Origin: Anoxynatronum sibiricum
Lineage (GTDB): Bacteria > Bacillota > Clostridia > Peptostreptococcales > Tindalliaceae
Length of the DNA: 64,000 nt
NCBI RefSeq assembly: GCF_039414295.1
Contig: NZ_JBCITM010000012.1
Coordinates: 46,619-110,618, forward strand
Direction: 5' to 3'
Shown: positions 49,674-56,532 of the stretch, piece by piece
Layout of the letters: every line of letters begins with the position of its first letter
How positions within the stretch are numbered: the first letter of the stretch is position 1
Notes under the pieces: model-generated
Told to the model about the DNA's origin: nothing
The model's input: the letters and a program-made list of their open reading frames with translations, nothing else
Database searches by the model: none
Made by a program: the position numbers and the translations under genes

Positions 49674-50627
49674 ATGAAAATGGAATCGAATCAGCTATTA
49701 AAAGATCGGCTGGTCATTGCACCGGAAGTGAAAGAAGCGCTTCAGCAGGGCAAACCGGTGGTGGCTCTGGAGTCCACCATTATCACCCATGGCATGTCTT
49801 ATCCCGAAAACATTGAAAGTGCGCAGACTTCTGAAACGATGATCCGTCAGGAAGGTGCTACGCCGGCCACCATCGCCGTTATTGGTGGAAAAATTCGTGT
49901 GGGACTGAACGCAGATGAACTGACCTATATGGGGAAAAACAGCAGTATTCGAAAAGTGAGCCGCCGGGACTTGCCCATGATTGTGGCCAAAGAACTGGAT
50001 GGTGCCACCACTGTGGCCACCACCATGATCGGTGCCAGTCTGGCAGGCATTCGGGTATTTGCCACGGGGGGTATTGGCGGGGTTCACCGGGGAGCCTCGG
50101 AAACCTTTGATGTTTCTGCAGATCTGATGGAGCTGGCACAAACCCCGGTGGCAGTGGTTTGCGCCGGTGCCAAGTCAATCCTGGATATCGGACTCACCCT
50201 TGAAGTGCTGGAAACTCACGGTGTGCCGGTGGTTGGCTATCAAACCCAAGCATTTCCAGGATTTTATGTGCGGGACAGCGGCTATGGAGTGGACGACTGT
50301 GTCGAGGATGTGAAGGAAATCGCCCGGGCCATGCAGCTGAAATGGCGGTTGGGCTTAAAGGGTGGGATGGTGGTGGCCAACCCCATTCCAGAAGCATATG
50401 AAATGGATCCGGTGCTCATCGGCAAGAGTATCGACGAAGCAGTTGAAGCTGCTGAGGCACAGGGTGTTCGGGGAAAAGAAATCACGCCTTTCATTCTCGC
50501 CTGGCTGCACAGGGCAACTGAAGGTAAAAGTCTGGCAGCAAACAAGCAGCTGGTGTATCATAATGCCCGGGTGGCGGCTCACCTGGCAGCGGCCTATGCG
50601 TCACTGGAGACGCAGGCTGCCGAATAA
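49674..50627 (+). CDS. psuG: pseudouridine-5'-phosphate glycosidase
   Basis: 317 residues from ATG 49674 (AAAGGAG about 5 nt upstream; TTG 49671 and ATG 49680 are alternatives). Splits pseudouridine 5'-phosphate into uracil and ribose 5-phosphate in pseudouridine salvage. Family motifs: 'GKPVVALESTIITHGMSYPEN', 'KVSRRDLPMIVAKELDGATTVATTM', 'GIGGVHRGASETFDVSADLMEL', 'AGAKSILDIGLTLEVLETHGVPVVGY'. Length is normal for the family (about 305-320). It forms an operon with psuK. A dedicated nucleoside transporter is not seen nearby. Confidence 0.94.
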   Translation: MKMESNQLLKDRLVIAPEVKEALQQGKPVVALESTIITHGMSYPENIESAQTSETMIRQEGATPATIAVIGGKIRVGLNADELTYMGKNSSIRKVSRRDLPMIVAKELDGATTVATTMIGASLAGIRVFATGGIGGVHRGASETFDVSADLMELAQTPVAVVCAGAKSILDIGLTLEVLETHGVPVVGYQTQAFPGFYVRDSGYGVDDCVEDVKEIARAMQLKWRLGLKGGMVVANPIPEAYEMDPVLIGKSIDEAVEAAEAQGVRGKEITPFILAWLHRATEGKSLAANKQLVYHNARVAAHLAAAYASLETQAAE

Positions 50628-50690
50628 AGCAACCAGTATGCAGAGAGCCCATTAAAATGAGCGGAAATTCACAATTGTTGGACGAAAACC

Positions 50691-50720
50691 TTTACAAAAG
50701 GAACAAACCCATGGTATAAT
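50691..50720 (+). promoter_or_regulatory. promoter of the riboswitch transcript
   Basis: TTTACA, 18-nt spacer, TATAAT with a TGG extension, 60 bp upstream of the c-di-GMP aptamer. Confidence 0.65.
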
Positions 50721-50785
50721 GTTGACATAAGATAGGACTCCGGCACCAATTATAAAAAGTTGGAGTTGAGTTCAATAGTCTGAAA

Positions 50786-50881
50786 ATGGCAAAACCGTCC
50801 GAAAGGCGGTGACGCAAAGCCACGAGTCTACGTTCCCAGCCAATGAACCAGGGGAGGGGAATATGATCGTCGGGTTGCCTG
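50786..50881 (+). promoter_or_regulatory. cyclic di-GMP-I riboswitch (GEMM) aptamer
   Basis: Conserved GEMM parts are present in order: ATGGCAAAACC, a CCGTCC-GAAA-GGCGG tetraloop stem, GGTGACGCAAAGCCAC, a second stem region and the closing GGGTTGCC that pairs with GGCAAAACC. It precedes a GGTGGC-AGT-GCCACC hairpin and a strong terminator, so c-di-GMP probably decides between read-through and stop. It controls the two mini-genes at 51040 and 51246. Confidence 0.88.
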
Positions 50882-50921
50882 GGACTGGTGGCAGTGCCAC
50901 CAATGATATGAGTCACATCCG

Positions 50922-50951
50922 GCGACCCGTTTTCACTACGGGTCGCTTTTT
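50922..50951 (+). terminator. riboswitch expression-platform terminator
   Basis: GCGACCCG pairs with CGGGTCGC around a 9-nt loop, followed by TTTTT, 40 nt after the aptamer. Confidence 0.8.
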
Positions 50952-51039
50952 GCACATCTCCAGGGAAAACCTTTGCATATACTTCATTGACAGATGCTGG
51001 TTCTGATACCATCAAAGATGAGATAAGGAGAACTGGATC

Positions 51040-51249
51040 ATGGGAACACGGATATTGAAAACAGCTGCGTGTGATGAGAATATGTGCTTAGCCGAACACT
51101 TGATGAACCCTTTTGGCGTGGTGATTGTGCCGGCAGGAACGCATCTGACACCGGGATTAAAAATAACACTGGCAGCAATGGGGATTGACAGAATTCCCGT
51201 TCGCGAAATGGACAGCAGGGAGAGCTCATGGAGGAGGAACAATGCATGA
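51040..51249 (+). CDS. c-di-GMP riboswitch-controlled mini-protein 1 (HD-GYP N-module-like)
   Basis: 69 residues, ATG with AAGGAG upstream. One small domain: 'ENMCLAEHLMNPFGVVIVPAGTHLTPGLKITLAAMGIDRIPV', following the pattern 'G-M-x-L-A-x-x-x-x-x-x-G-x-x-L-x-x-x-G-T-x-L-T...L-x-x-x-G-I-x-x-V-x-V' found at the N-terminus of many clostridial HD and HD-GYP proteins. Here it stands alone, with no enzymatic domain and no membrane segment. Its stop overlaps the start of the second mini-gene as ATGA. Function unknown; its expression should follow c-di-GMP level. Confidence 0.7.
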   Translation: MGTRILKTAACDENMCLAEHLMNPFGVVIVPAGTHLTPGLKITLAAMGIDRIPVREMDSRESSWRRNNA

Positions 51250-51449
51250 AAAAAGAACGGATTCCCATTGACAAATGTGACGGCAGCATGGTTTTATCAG
51301 AAGATCTTTATAATGATGTGGGTTTACTCTTATTAACCAAAGGCACCCGGTTAACCCAGGACAAAGTTTCAGTGCTGGTACGTCGGGGGGTTACCTGCGT
51401 GCCGGTGGAAGTGGAACAACTTGAATCGATGCAAATCGGGGCACAATGA
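51246..51449 (+). CDS. c-di-GMP riboswitch-controlled mini-protein 2 (paralogue)
   Basis: 67 residues from ATG 51246 (GGAGGAGG upstream; the in-frame ATG at 51228 is less likely). Same module as protein 1: 'CDGSMVLSEDLYNDVGLLLLTKGTRLTQDKVSVLVRRGVTCVPVEV', closer to the consensus. It is translationally coupled to protein 1 (4-nt overlap), so the pair is probably made in equal amounts and may act as a heteromer. No enzymatic domain follows. It could bind a partner or HD-GYP enzyme, or be a free-standing regulator; neither is shown by sequence. Confidence 0.7.
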   Translation: MKKERIPIDKCDGSMVLSEDLYNDVGLLLLTKGTRLTQDKVSVLVRRGVTCVPVEVEQLESMQIGAQ

Positions 51450-51578
51450 CTCGGGCTGAGGCTGTTTTCTGCAAAAATAACCACATTGCGTCAAAAGCAC
51501 CTTAAAAAAAAGAATGAAAGAATCGTCAGGATTAACCGTTTTCGGATTATTCCTGTTTTTTTTGCCTTTTTCCTTGCA

Positions 51579-51621
51579 ATACAAACGTTTTCAGGGCAAT
51601 ATTGAAATGAAAACGTTTTCT
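51579..51621. promoter_or_regulatory. two CcpA-type cre sites
   Basis: ATGAAAACGTTTTCT (51607-51621) matches the cre consensus WTGNAANCGNWNNCW at every fixed position. ATACAAACGTTTTCA (51579-51593) has one mismatch. They are 28 bp apart, just upstream of the -35 of the DUF3870 gene. Confidence 0.6.
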
Positions 51622-51625
51622 TCTA

Positions 51626-51654
51626 TTGAAATATCATGTGAAGATGTGTATAAT
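51626..51654 (+). promoter_or_regulatory. sigma-A promoter of the DUF3870 gene
   Basis: TTGAAA, 17-nt spacer, TATAAT, with a TG extension. Confidence 0.65.
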
Positions 51655-51699
51655 TTTAAACAAGAATCTTTCGAATATTTCGCAACGGTGGTGAAGCAA

Positions 51700-52068
51700 A
51701 TGAACTCCTATCCAAAAGAGACGGTCTACTTCATTTCTTACGCCAAACTGCCGGGCGAAATTCCGGCGGCAACCATGCATCGTGTGGTGGGGATTGGACT
51801 CATTATCCACCAGGAAACCGGTGAAATTCTGGATGTTTCCTGCACGCTGCTCACCCGGGAAGCCCGAGAGTTTCTGAAAGCAGTGCTGCAGGGCCATAAT
51901 GTCCACGAAGAGGAATCAGAGGCCATTGTGGAGCTGATACGAAGCCGTTACCATGGGTTGGCTCAAAAAGCTGTCTGTGTGGCCGTCAAAGGCTCCATTG
52001 AGCGGTACTTTCAGTGGAAAAACTCCGGGCAGTCCACAGAACCGGTATTAAACGACAAAGAATCCTGA
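51700..52068 (+). CDS. DUF3870 family protein
   Basis: 122 residues from ATG 51700 (GGTGGTGAAG upstream). Family pattern: 'YFISYAKLPGEIPAATMHRVVGIGLIIHQETGEILDVSCTLLTREAREFLKAVLQGHNV' and 'ELIRSRYHGLAQKAVCVAVKGSIERYFQW'. DUF3870 proteins are small, cytoplasmic, of unknown function, and often lie beside amino-acid catabolism and TRAP transporter genes, as here. Longer in-frame starts upstream (51514) would cover the promoter and cre sites and are rejected. The gene faces the aminotransferase operon, after a hairpin and a terminator. Confidence 0.75.
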   Translation: MNSYPKETVYFISYAKLPGEIPAATMHRVVGIGLIIHQETGEILDVSCTLLTREAREFLKAVLQGHNVHEEESEAIVELIRSRYHGLAQKAVCVAVKGSIERYFQWKNSGQSTEPVLNDKES

Positions 52069-52113
52069 AATAAGAACTGAATAAGATCGCCTGATCTGCT
52101 GCTTTACTGACAT

Positions 52114-52136
52114 CCATGATGATCACCCCATCATGG
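52114..52136 (+). terminator. hairpin after the DUF3870 gene
   Basis: CCATGATG pairs with CATCATGG (7-nt loop), then AAAAG. Weak as a terminator. Confidence 0.35.
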
Positions 52137-52208
52137 AAAAGTGAGTGAAATCCAGTAATACAGGATCTGGTTTACGCTGTTGTCACCCTATTCAATGGGC
52201 AGCAGCCA

Positions 52209-52234
52209 CCAGAACCTGTTCTGCTGGATTTTTT
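52209..52234 (+). terminator. terminator-like hairpin before the aminotransferase
   Basis: CCAGAA-CCTG-TTCTG(CT)GG with a two-base bulge, then ATTTTTT. It may end the upstream transcript or attenuate the operon. No T-box or other known leader motif is seen. Confidence 0.5.
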
Positions 52235-52291
52235 GTCGTCTTTATGAACCTTTTTCATGGTTAGACGAAGCATCAGAAAGGGGGAAAATGC

Positions 52292-53650
52292 ATGAGTCAG
52301 AACAAAGCGCCAAAGAACCATGTGTTTTATCGAAACCAGAACTGGAAGTATCCCCGAATTGAACGGGGAGAAGGTGTATACCTTGTGGGTGAGGATGGCA
52401 GGCGGTACATTGATGCCTGTTCAGGATCTGCCGTCGCCAATATTGGCCACGGCAACAAAGAAGTGGCAGCCTTCGCCAAAGAACAAATGGAGCGGGTGGC
52501 CTTTACTCATCTGTCCCGGTGGACGGTGGACACCATTGAAAAATGCGCTGAAAAAGTGTGCCAATGGACGCCGGGAGATTTGAACCACGTCTATTTTGTC
52601 TCCGGCGGTTCGGAATCGACAGAAACCGCCATTAAAATGGCCCGCCAGTACTTTGTGGAGCGGGATGGTAAAGACAGTCCCAAATGGAAGGTGATCACCA
52701 AATGGAACTCCTTCCATGGCAATACCCTTGGCGCCCTTTCCATGACCGGTATTCCGGGACGCCGGCAGATTTATGAGCCCATGCTCATTGATTTTCCCAA
52801 GATCCCTCAGTTTTACCATTACCGCAATCCCTGGAATGCAGCCACCCTGGAAGAAACCAGCCGGCTGGCAGCCCAGGCGCTGGAAACAGAAATTCTGAAG
52901 CAGGGTGCGGCATCTGTTGCTGCCTTTATTACAGAACCTGTGGTGGGGTCGGCCATACCGGGAGTTCATCCTGACAAAATCTATTTTGATATGGTACGTG
53001 AGATCTGCACCAAATACGATGTGCTGCTGATTATGGATGAGGTCATGGCGGGATTTGGCCGTACGGGTAAACATTTTGCCTCCGACCACTACCAGGTGGT
53101 GCCTGACATCATCACCTGTGCCAAAGGCATGAGCTCAGGCTATACACCCATTGGAGCCGCCGTCTGCAACGAAGAAATATTTGACACCATCATGGTAAAA
53201 GGTTCCGGTAATTTTATTCACGGCCATACCTACGCCAGCAATCCCCTTTCCTGCGGCATTGCCTGGAAGGTACTGGAGATTATTGAACGGGAAGGCTACG
53301 TGGCCAATGCCGACCTTCAGGGCGCATACTTTGGGAAACGCCTCGAAGAGCTGTACCGGTATCCCATTGTGGGAGATATTCGGGGCAAAGGCCTGATGAT
53401 GGGAATTGAATTTGTGAAAGAAAAAACAAGCAAAGAACCCTTCGACACTGCAGTCAATTGCAAAGGTAAGTTCACGATCAATTGCCTGGATGCGGGACTG
53501 GTTCCCTATCCTGGTGGTGGATCGGTGGATGGCAGCCGGGGAGACGATACCCTGCTGGCACCACCCATTACCATCACCAGGGAAGAGGTGGATGAATTGA
53601 TGGAAGGTCTGCACACAGCCATTGCCAAAACCTGTGAGGAACTCCTCTAA
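52292..53650 (+). CDS. class III PLP-dependent aminotransferase
   Basis: 452 residues, ATG with GGGGG 7 nt upstream. Class III (omega-amino acid:pyruvate / taurine type) features: 'EDGRRYIDACSGSAVANIGHG', 'GGSESTETAIKMARQYF', 'WNSFHGNTLGALSMTG', 'DEVMAGFGRTGKHFA' with the PLP-ring Asp, and the Schiff-base Lys278 in 'TCAKGMSSGYTP'. The enzyme moves an amino group from an omega- or beta-amino substrate to pyruvate or another keto acid. The BKACE gene follows in the same direction, so a beta-amino acid giving a beta-keto acid is the best guess for the substrate. Confidence 0.88.
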   Translation: MSQNKAPKNHVFYRNQNWKYPRIERGEGVYLVGEDGRRYIDACSGSAVANIGHGNKEVAAFAKEQMERVAFTHLSRWTVDTIEKCAEKVCQWTPGDLNHVYFVSGGSESTETAIKMARQYFVERDGKDSPKWKVITKWNSFHGNTLGALSMTGIPGRRQIYEPMLIDFPKIPQFYHYRNPWNAATLEETSRLAAQALETEILKQGAASVAAFITEPVVGSAIPGVHPDKIYFDMVREICTKYDVLLIMDEVMAGFGRTGKHFASDHYQVVPDIITCAKGMSSGYTPIGAAVCNEEIFDTIMVKGSGNFIHGHTYASNPLSCGIAWKVLEIIEREGYVANADLQGAYFGKRLEELYRYPIVGDIRGKGLMMGIEFVKEKTSKEPFDTAVNCKGKFTINCLDAGLVPYPGGGSVDGSRGDDTLLAPPITITREEVDELMEGLHTAIAKTCEELL

Positions 53651-53737
53651 TGGGAGACGGTCATCAGGGAATAAGGTCAAGGGTTGATGGCCGGTCGGTT
53701 CATCATCGCCAGTCAGTCTGCGCACAAAGCACGTCAG

Positions 53738-53772
53738 TTGAAGCGAGTGAACCGACAATTGAAGCGAGTGAA
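53738..53772 (+). repeat. tandem 14-bp repeat before the BKACE gene
   Basis: TTGAAGCGAGTGAA occurs at 53738-53751 and 53759-53772, 21 bp apart, ending next to the RBS GGAGGAG. It may be a duplication of leader sequence or a two-turn operator. Confidence 0.5.
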
Positions 53773-53788
53773 TGGAGGAGAATTCTGA

Positions 53789-54604
53789 ATGGATAAATTG
53801 ATTATCACCATTGCCCCCACAGGGAATGTGCCAACAAAAGAGCTGAATCCCACCACACCGGTGACACCGGCTGAAATAGTGGCAGATCTGAAGGTGTGCG
53901 AAGCCATGGGAGCCGCCATAGCCCACATTCATGTGAGAGACGAAGAGCAGCGACCCACCTGCGACCGGTCGATTTTCGGGGAAGTACTGGACATCATGGA
54001 GAAAGAAGGCGTCTCCCTCATTCGGCAGGTATCCACAGGAGCCAGAGGCGGTGGCAACACAGCCCAGTGGCGCAGCCAGATGCTGGACCTGAATGTGGAA
54101 ATGGCCAGTCTCTCCACCGGCTCATCCAACTTTCCCAATGGGGTGAATGCCAACCCGCCGGACCTCATTGAGCATCTCATCAACAAAATGACAGCACACC
54201 ATGTGAAACCGGAAATTGAGGCCTTTGATGTGGCCATGATTGATAACGCCAAGTTTTTGATGAAAAAAGGGGTTCTGAAGGCCCCGCTCCATTTCAATCT
54301 GGTGATGAATGTTCCTGGTTCCATTGCGGGAACCCCCAAAAATCTCATGCATATGATTGAAAGCCTTCCCCAGGGGTCCACCTTCAGTGTCATGGGAGTG
54401 GGAAGAGCTCAGGTGCAGATGCTGGCCCTATCCATTGCCATGGGAGGCCACGTGCGCACTGGTCTCGAAGATGTGCTGGTCATGCCGGATAAAACACCGG
54501 CCAGTAACCGGCTGTTGATGCAGCAGGTGCTGAACATCGCCAAATCCATGGGAAGAGAAATTGCCACGCCGGACGAAGCCCGACAGATACTGGGTTTGAT
54601 CTGA
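53789..54604 (+). CDS. BKACE family beta-keto acid cleavage enzyme (Kce-like)
   Basis: 271 residues, RBS GGAGGAG. Typical of the family of 3-keto-5-aminohexanoate cleavage enzymes: 'IITIAPTGNVPTKELNPTTPVTPAEI', 'GAAIAHIHVRDEEQRPT' with the Zn ligands H-x-H, 'LSTGSSNFPNGVNANPPDLI', and 'FSVMGVGRAQVQMLALSIAMGGHVRTGLEDVL' with the third ligand region. These Zn enzymes condense a beta-keto acid with acetyl-CoA and release acetoacetate and a new acyl-CoA. The substrate varies; the neighbouring aminotransferase suggests a transaminated beta-amino acid. Kce itself acts in lysine fermentation upstream of Kal. Confidence 0.88.
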   Translation: MDKLIITIAPTGNVPTKELNPTTPVTPAEIVADLKVCEAMGAAIAHIHVRDEEQRPTCDRSIFGEVLDIMEKEGVSLIRQVSTGARGGGNTAQWRSQMLDLNVEMASLSTGSSNFPNGVNANPPDLIEHLINKMTAHHVKPEIEAFDVAMIDNAKFLMKKGVLKAPLHFNLVMNVPGSIAGTPKNLMHMIESLPQGSTFSVMGVGRAQVQMLALSIAMGGHVRTGLEDVLVMPDKTPASNRLLMQQVLNIAKSMGREIATPDEARQILGLI

Positions 54605-54747
54605 TTAACCAGGCAATCCAACGGCAGTCCATAAGATTCAACGTGGATCGAAGACTTCTGGACGGTGTTAAACAGCTGTCTGAGAAGTCATGATCATAGA
54701 AAGGCGGCTGGAAAACAAACAGTCAAGAAAATGAAAAGGGGGATTTT

Positions 54748-55788
54748 ATGAAAAAGCGACATGTAAGTTTGTTATTGACCCTGGTATTGGTACTCAGCCT
54801 GATGTTGGCGGGTTGTGGCGGCGGTGGGGCTTCTGAGCCGGCACCCGCACCTGAAAATGGGGAAGAAGCTGCGGCTCCGGCACCAGCAGCTTCTGCAGGA
54901 TCTCAGGAACTTCTCTTTGCCACCGGCGGAACAGCAGGTACCTACTACCCACTGGGCGGTGCCATTGCAGCCATGTGGAACGACAACATTGACAATGTGA
55001 ACGTCACCATTCAGCCTTCCGGAGCCTCCGTGGAAAATCTGCGGCTGCTAAATACCAGGGATGCGGATATTGTGTTGGCCATGAACAACATTGCTGAAGA
55101 TGCCTGGTTGGGACAGGGTTCTTTTGACGGAACCGCTGTTCAGGGATTCCGGGCTGTGGGCGTTGTCTATCCTGAAATCATTCAGGGTGTCGGCCTGGTG
55201 GAGAGCGGTGTGCTCACCATGCGCGATCAAATTGGCAAAACCGTGGCAGGCGGCCCTCCAGGAAGCGGAACCGCTGCCACCACACCCCATATTTTCGCAG
55301 CTTATGGCATTGGTGAAGGTGAAATGACTGTTGTGAACGACACCTTTGGTGATGCGGTTGATAAAATGAAAGACGGCCATGTGGATGCGGCCTGGAACGT
55401 TCTTGGCGCGCCGGCTTCAGCCATTGTTGACCTGCTGACGGTTCGGGAAGTGGCCTTCCTGGAAATCACCGGTGACGAACTGGAAGCTTTGCAGGATTCC
55501 TTCCCCCTTATTGCACCCTGGGTGATTCCCGCCGGTACTTACAGCTATCGGGGCACCGACTATCCTGACATTCACACCATCGCCCTGCAGGCAGTTCTCT
55601 ACGTGCGGGATGACATGGATGAAGAAACGGTTTATAATCTGGTCAAAAACATGTACGAAGAGACAGATGCCATCACCCGTTCTCACCAGACCGGCAGCCA
55701 GATTTTGCTGGAGAATGCCCTGAACGGGATTACCACAGACTTTCATCCCGGTGCTGTACGCTACTATGAAGAGCAGGGTATGATGTAA
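54748..55788 (+). CDS. TAXI family TRAP transporter solute-binding lipoprotein
   Basis: 346 residues, AAAAGGGGG upstream. Lipobox 'LMLAGC', Cys23, then an Ala/Pro/Glu-rich linker and the TAXI domain: 'LFATGGTAGTYYPLGGAIAAMWND', 'ASVENLRLLNTRDADIVLAMNN', 'VAGGPPGSGTAATTPHIFAAYG', 'DGHVDAAWNVLGAPASAIVDL'. It catches the substrate outside the membrane for the fused permease downstream. TAXI proteins usually bind small organic acids or amino acids such as glutamate; here a beta-amino acid is inferred from the operon. A hairpin follows the gene, common after highly expressed binding proteins. Confidence 0.92.
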   Translation: MKKRHVSLLLTLVLVLSLMLAGCGGGGASEPAPAPENGEEAAAPAPAASAGSQELLFATGGTAGTYYPLGGAIAAMWNDNIDNVNVTIQPSGASVENLRLLNTRDADIVLAMNNIAEDAWLGQGSFDGTAVQGFRAVGVVYPEIIQGVGLVESGVLTMRDQIGKTVAGGPPGSGTAATTPHIFAAYGIGEGEMTVVNDTFGDAVDKMKDGHVDAAWNVLGAPASAIVDLLTVREVAFLEITGDELEALQDSFPLIAPWVIPAGTYSYRGTDYPDIHTIALQAVLYVRDDMDEETVYNLVKNMYEETDAITRSHQTGSQILLENALNGITTDFHPGAVRYYEEQGMM

Positions 55789-55845
55789 CGGGAAAACAGC
55801 TTTGATGCAGTCTGGCAGATCAGACTCTTAAGACTTTAGACTTTT

Positions 55846-55873
55846 CCGGGCGGCAGCACCGCCCGGAGGTCTT
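55846..55873 (+). terminator. hairpin between binding protein and DUF1850 genes
   Basis: CCGGGCGG pairs with CCGCCCGG around a 5-nt loop, then AGGTCTTTT. Partial termination would raise the binding-protein to permease ratio. Confidence 0.55.
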
Positions 55874-55935
55874 TTCATGAATTTCCACTTTAGTTGAGGC
55901 GAAAGGGTGTCTATGAGAAGGGACCATTGATCTCA

Positions 55936-56532
55936 ATGAGCAACCTGAAGACATACAACGAAAGACAGCGGCAGGCAATGCAGCTGAAGCCGCGGTGGCT
56001 GCTGATTGCAGGGCTGATGTTCATCATGCTGCTGCTTCGCCTGAAGCCGGTGGCGGTGCTGCAGATTTATGAAGAAGAGCGGCAACCATCATCCATCACA
56101 CGTTTGGCACAGTATCCCATTGAAAAGGGTGAAACCTTTACCATTATTTGGACTCATTCCGTCACCCGACAGCCGGTGACAGAAGTCTACCGGCTCAATG
56201 ACGATCTGACCATTGGCATTGAGGAAATGCTTTTTAACGAGCATGGCCCCAACCTGCCATCCGGGCCGGAAGGCAGCACTTTGTGGGAAATCAAGAACGG
56301 CATGTTTCGAGTTTATAATTATGACATGGTCTTTGAAGCGTTACCGGTGCGCATCGGCCAAATGGTGGCCGATCATACACTGGTGATTCGTCACAAGACC
56401 ATCCCCCTTCAGGAACTGTCGCGTCCGGGAGGCTTCATCACCATTCATCCGCGACAGACCAATGCATTACAGTACTTGTTTGAGGAGGGAAGACTGTGGC
56501 TGATAACGAAAATAAGCAAGGAACCCGCATAG
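55936..56532 (+). CDS. DUF1850 TAXI-TRAP accessory protein
   Basis: 198 residues from ATG 55936; AAGGGA lies about 12 nt upstream and a TTG at 55927 is an alternative, so the start is uncertain. One membrane helix (~23-42), then an outside domain of the DUF1850 type: 'IEKGETFTIIWTHSVTRQPVTEVYRL' and 'LPSGPEGSTLWEIKNGMFRVYNYD'. DUF1850 proteins are found almost only between TAXI binding proteins and fused TRAP permeases, and are thought to be accessory subunits. The gene overlaps the permease gene by 37 nt. Confidence 0.8.
   Translation: MSNLKTYNERQRQAMQLKPRWLLIAGLMFIMLLLRLKPVAVLQIYEEERQPSSITRLAQYPIEKGETFTIIWTHSVTRQPVTEVYRLNDDLTIGIEEMLFNEHGPNLPSGPEGSTLWEIKNGMFRVYNYDMVFEALPVRIGQMVADHTLVIRHKTIPLQELSRPGGFITIHPRQTNALQYLFEEGRLWLITKISKEPA

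Noticed and set aside
51040..51449. The two mini-genes as one gene broken by a frameshift
   Set aside because: Each has its own RBS, start and a complete copy of the same domain, and the ATGA overlap is a normal coupling arrangement.
52069..52291. T-box leader before the aminotransferase
   Set aside because: No T-box motif (AGGGTGGAACCGCG-like) and no antiterminator pairing found; only simple hairpins.
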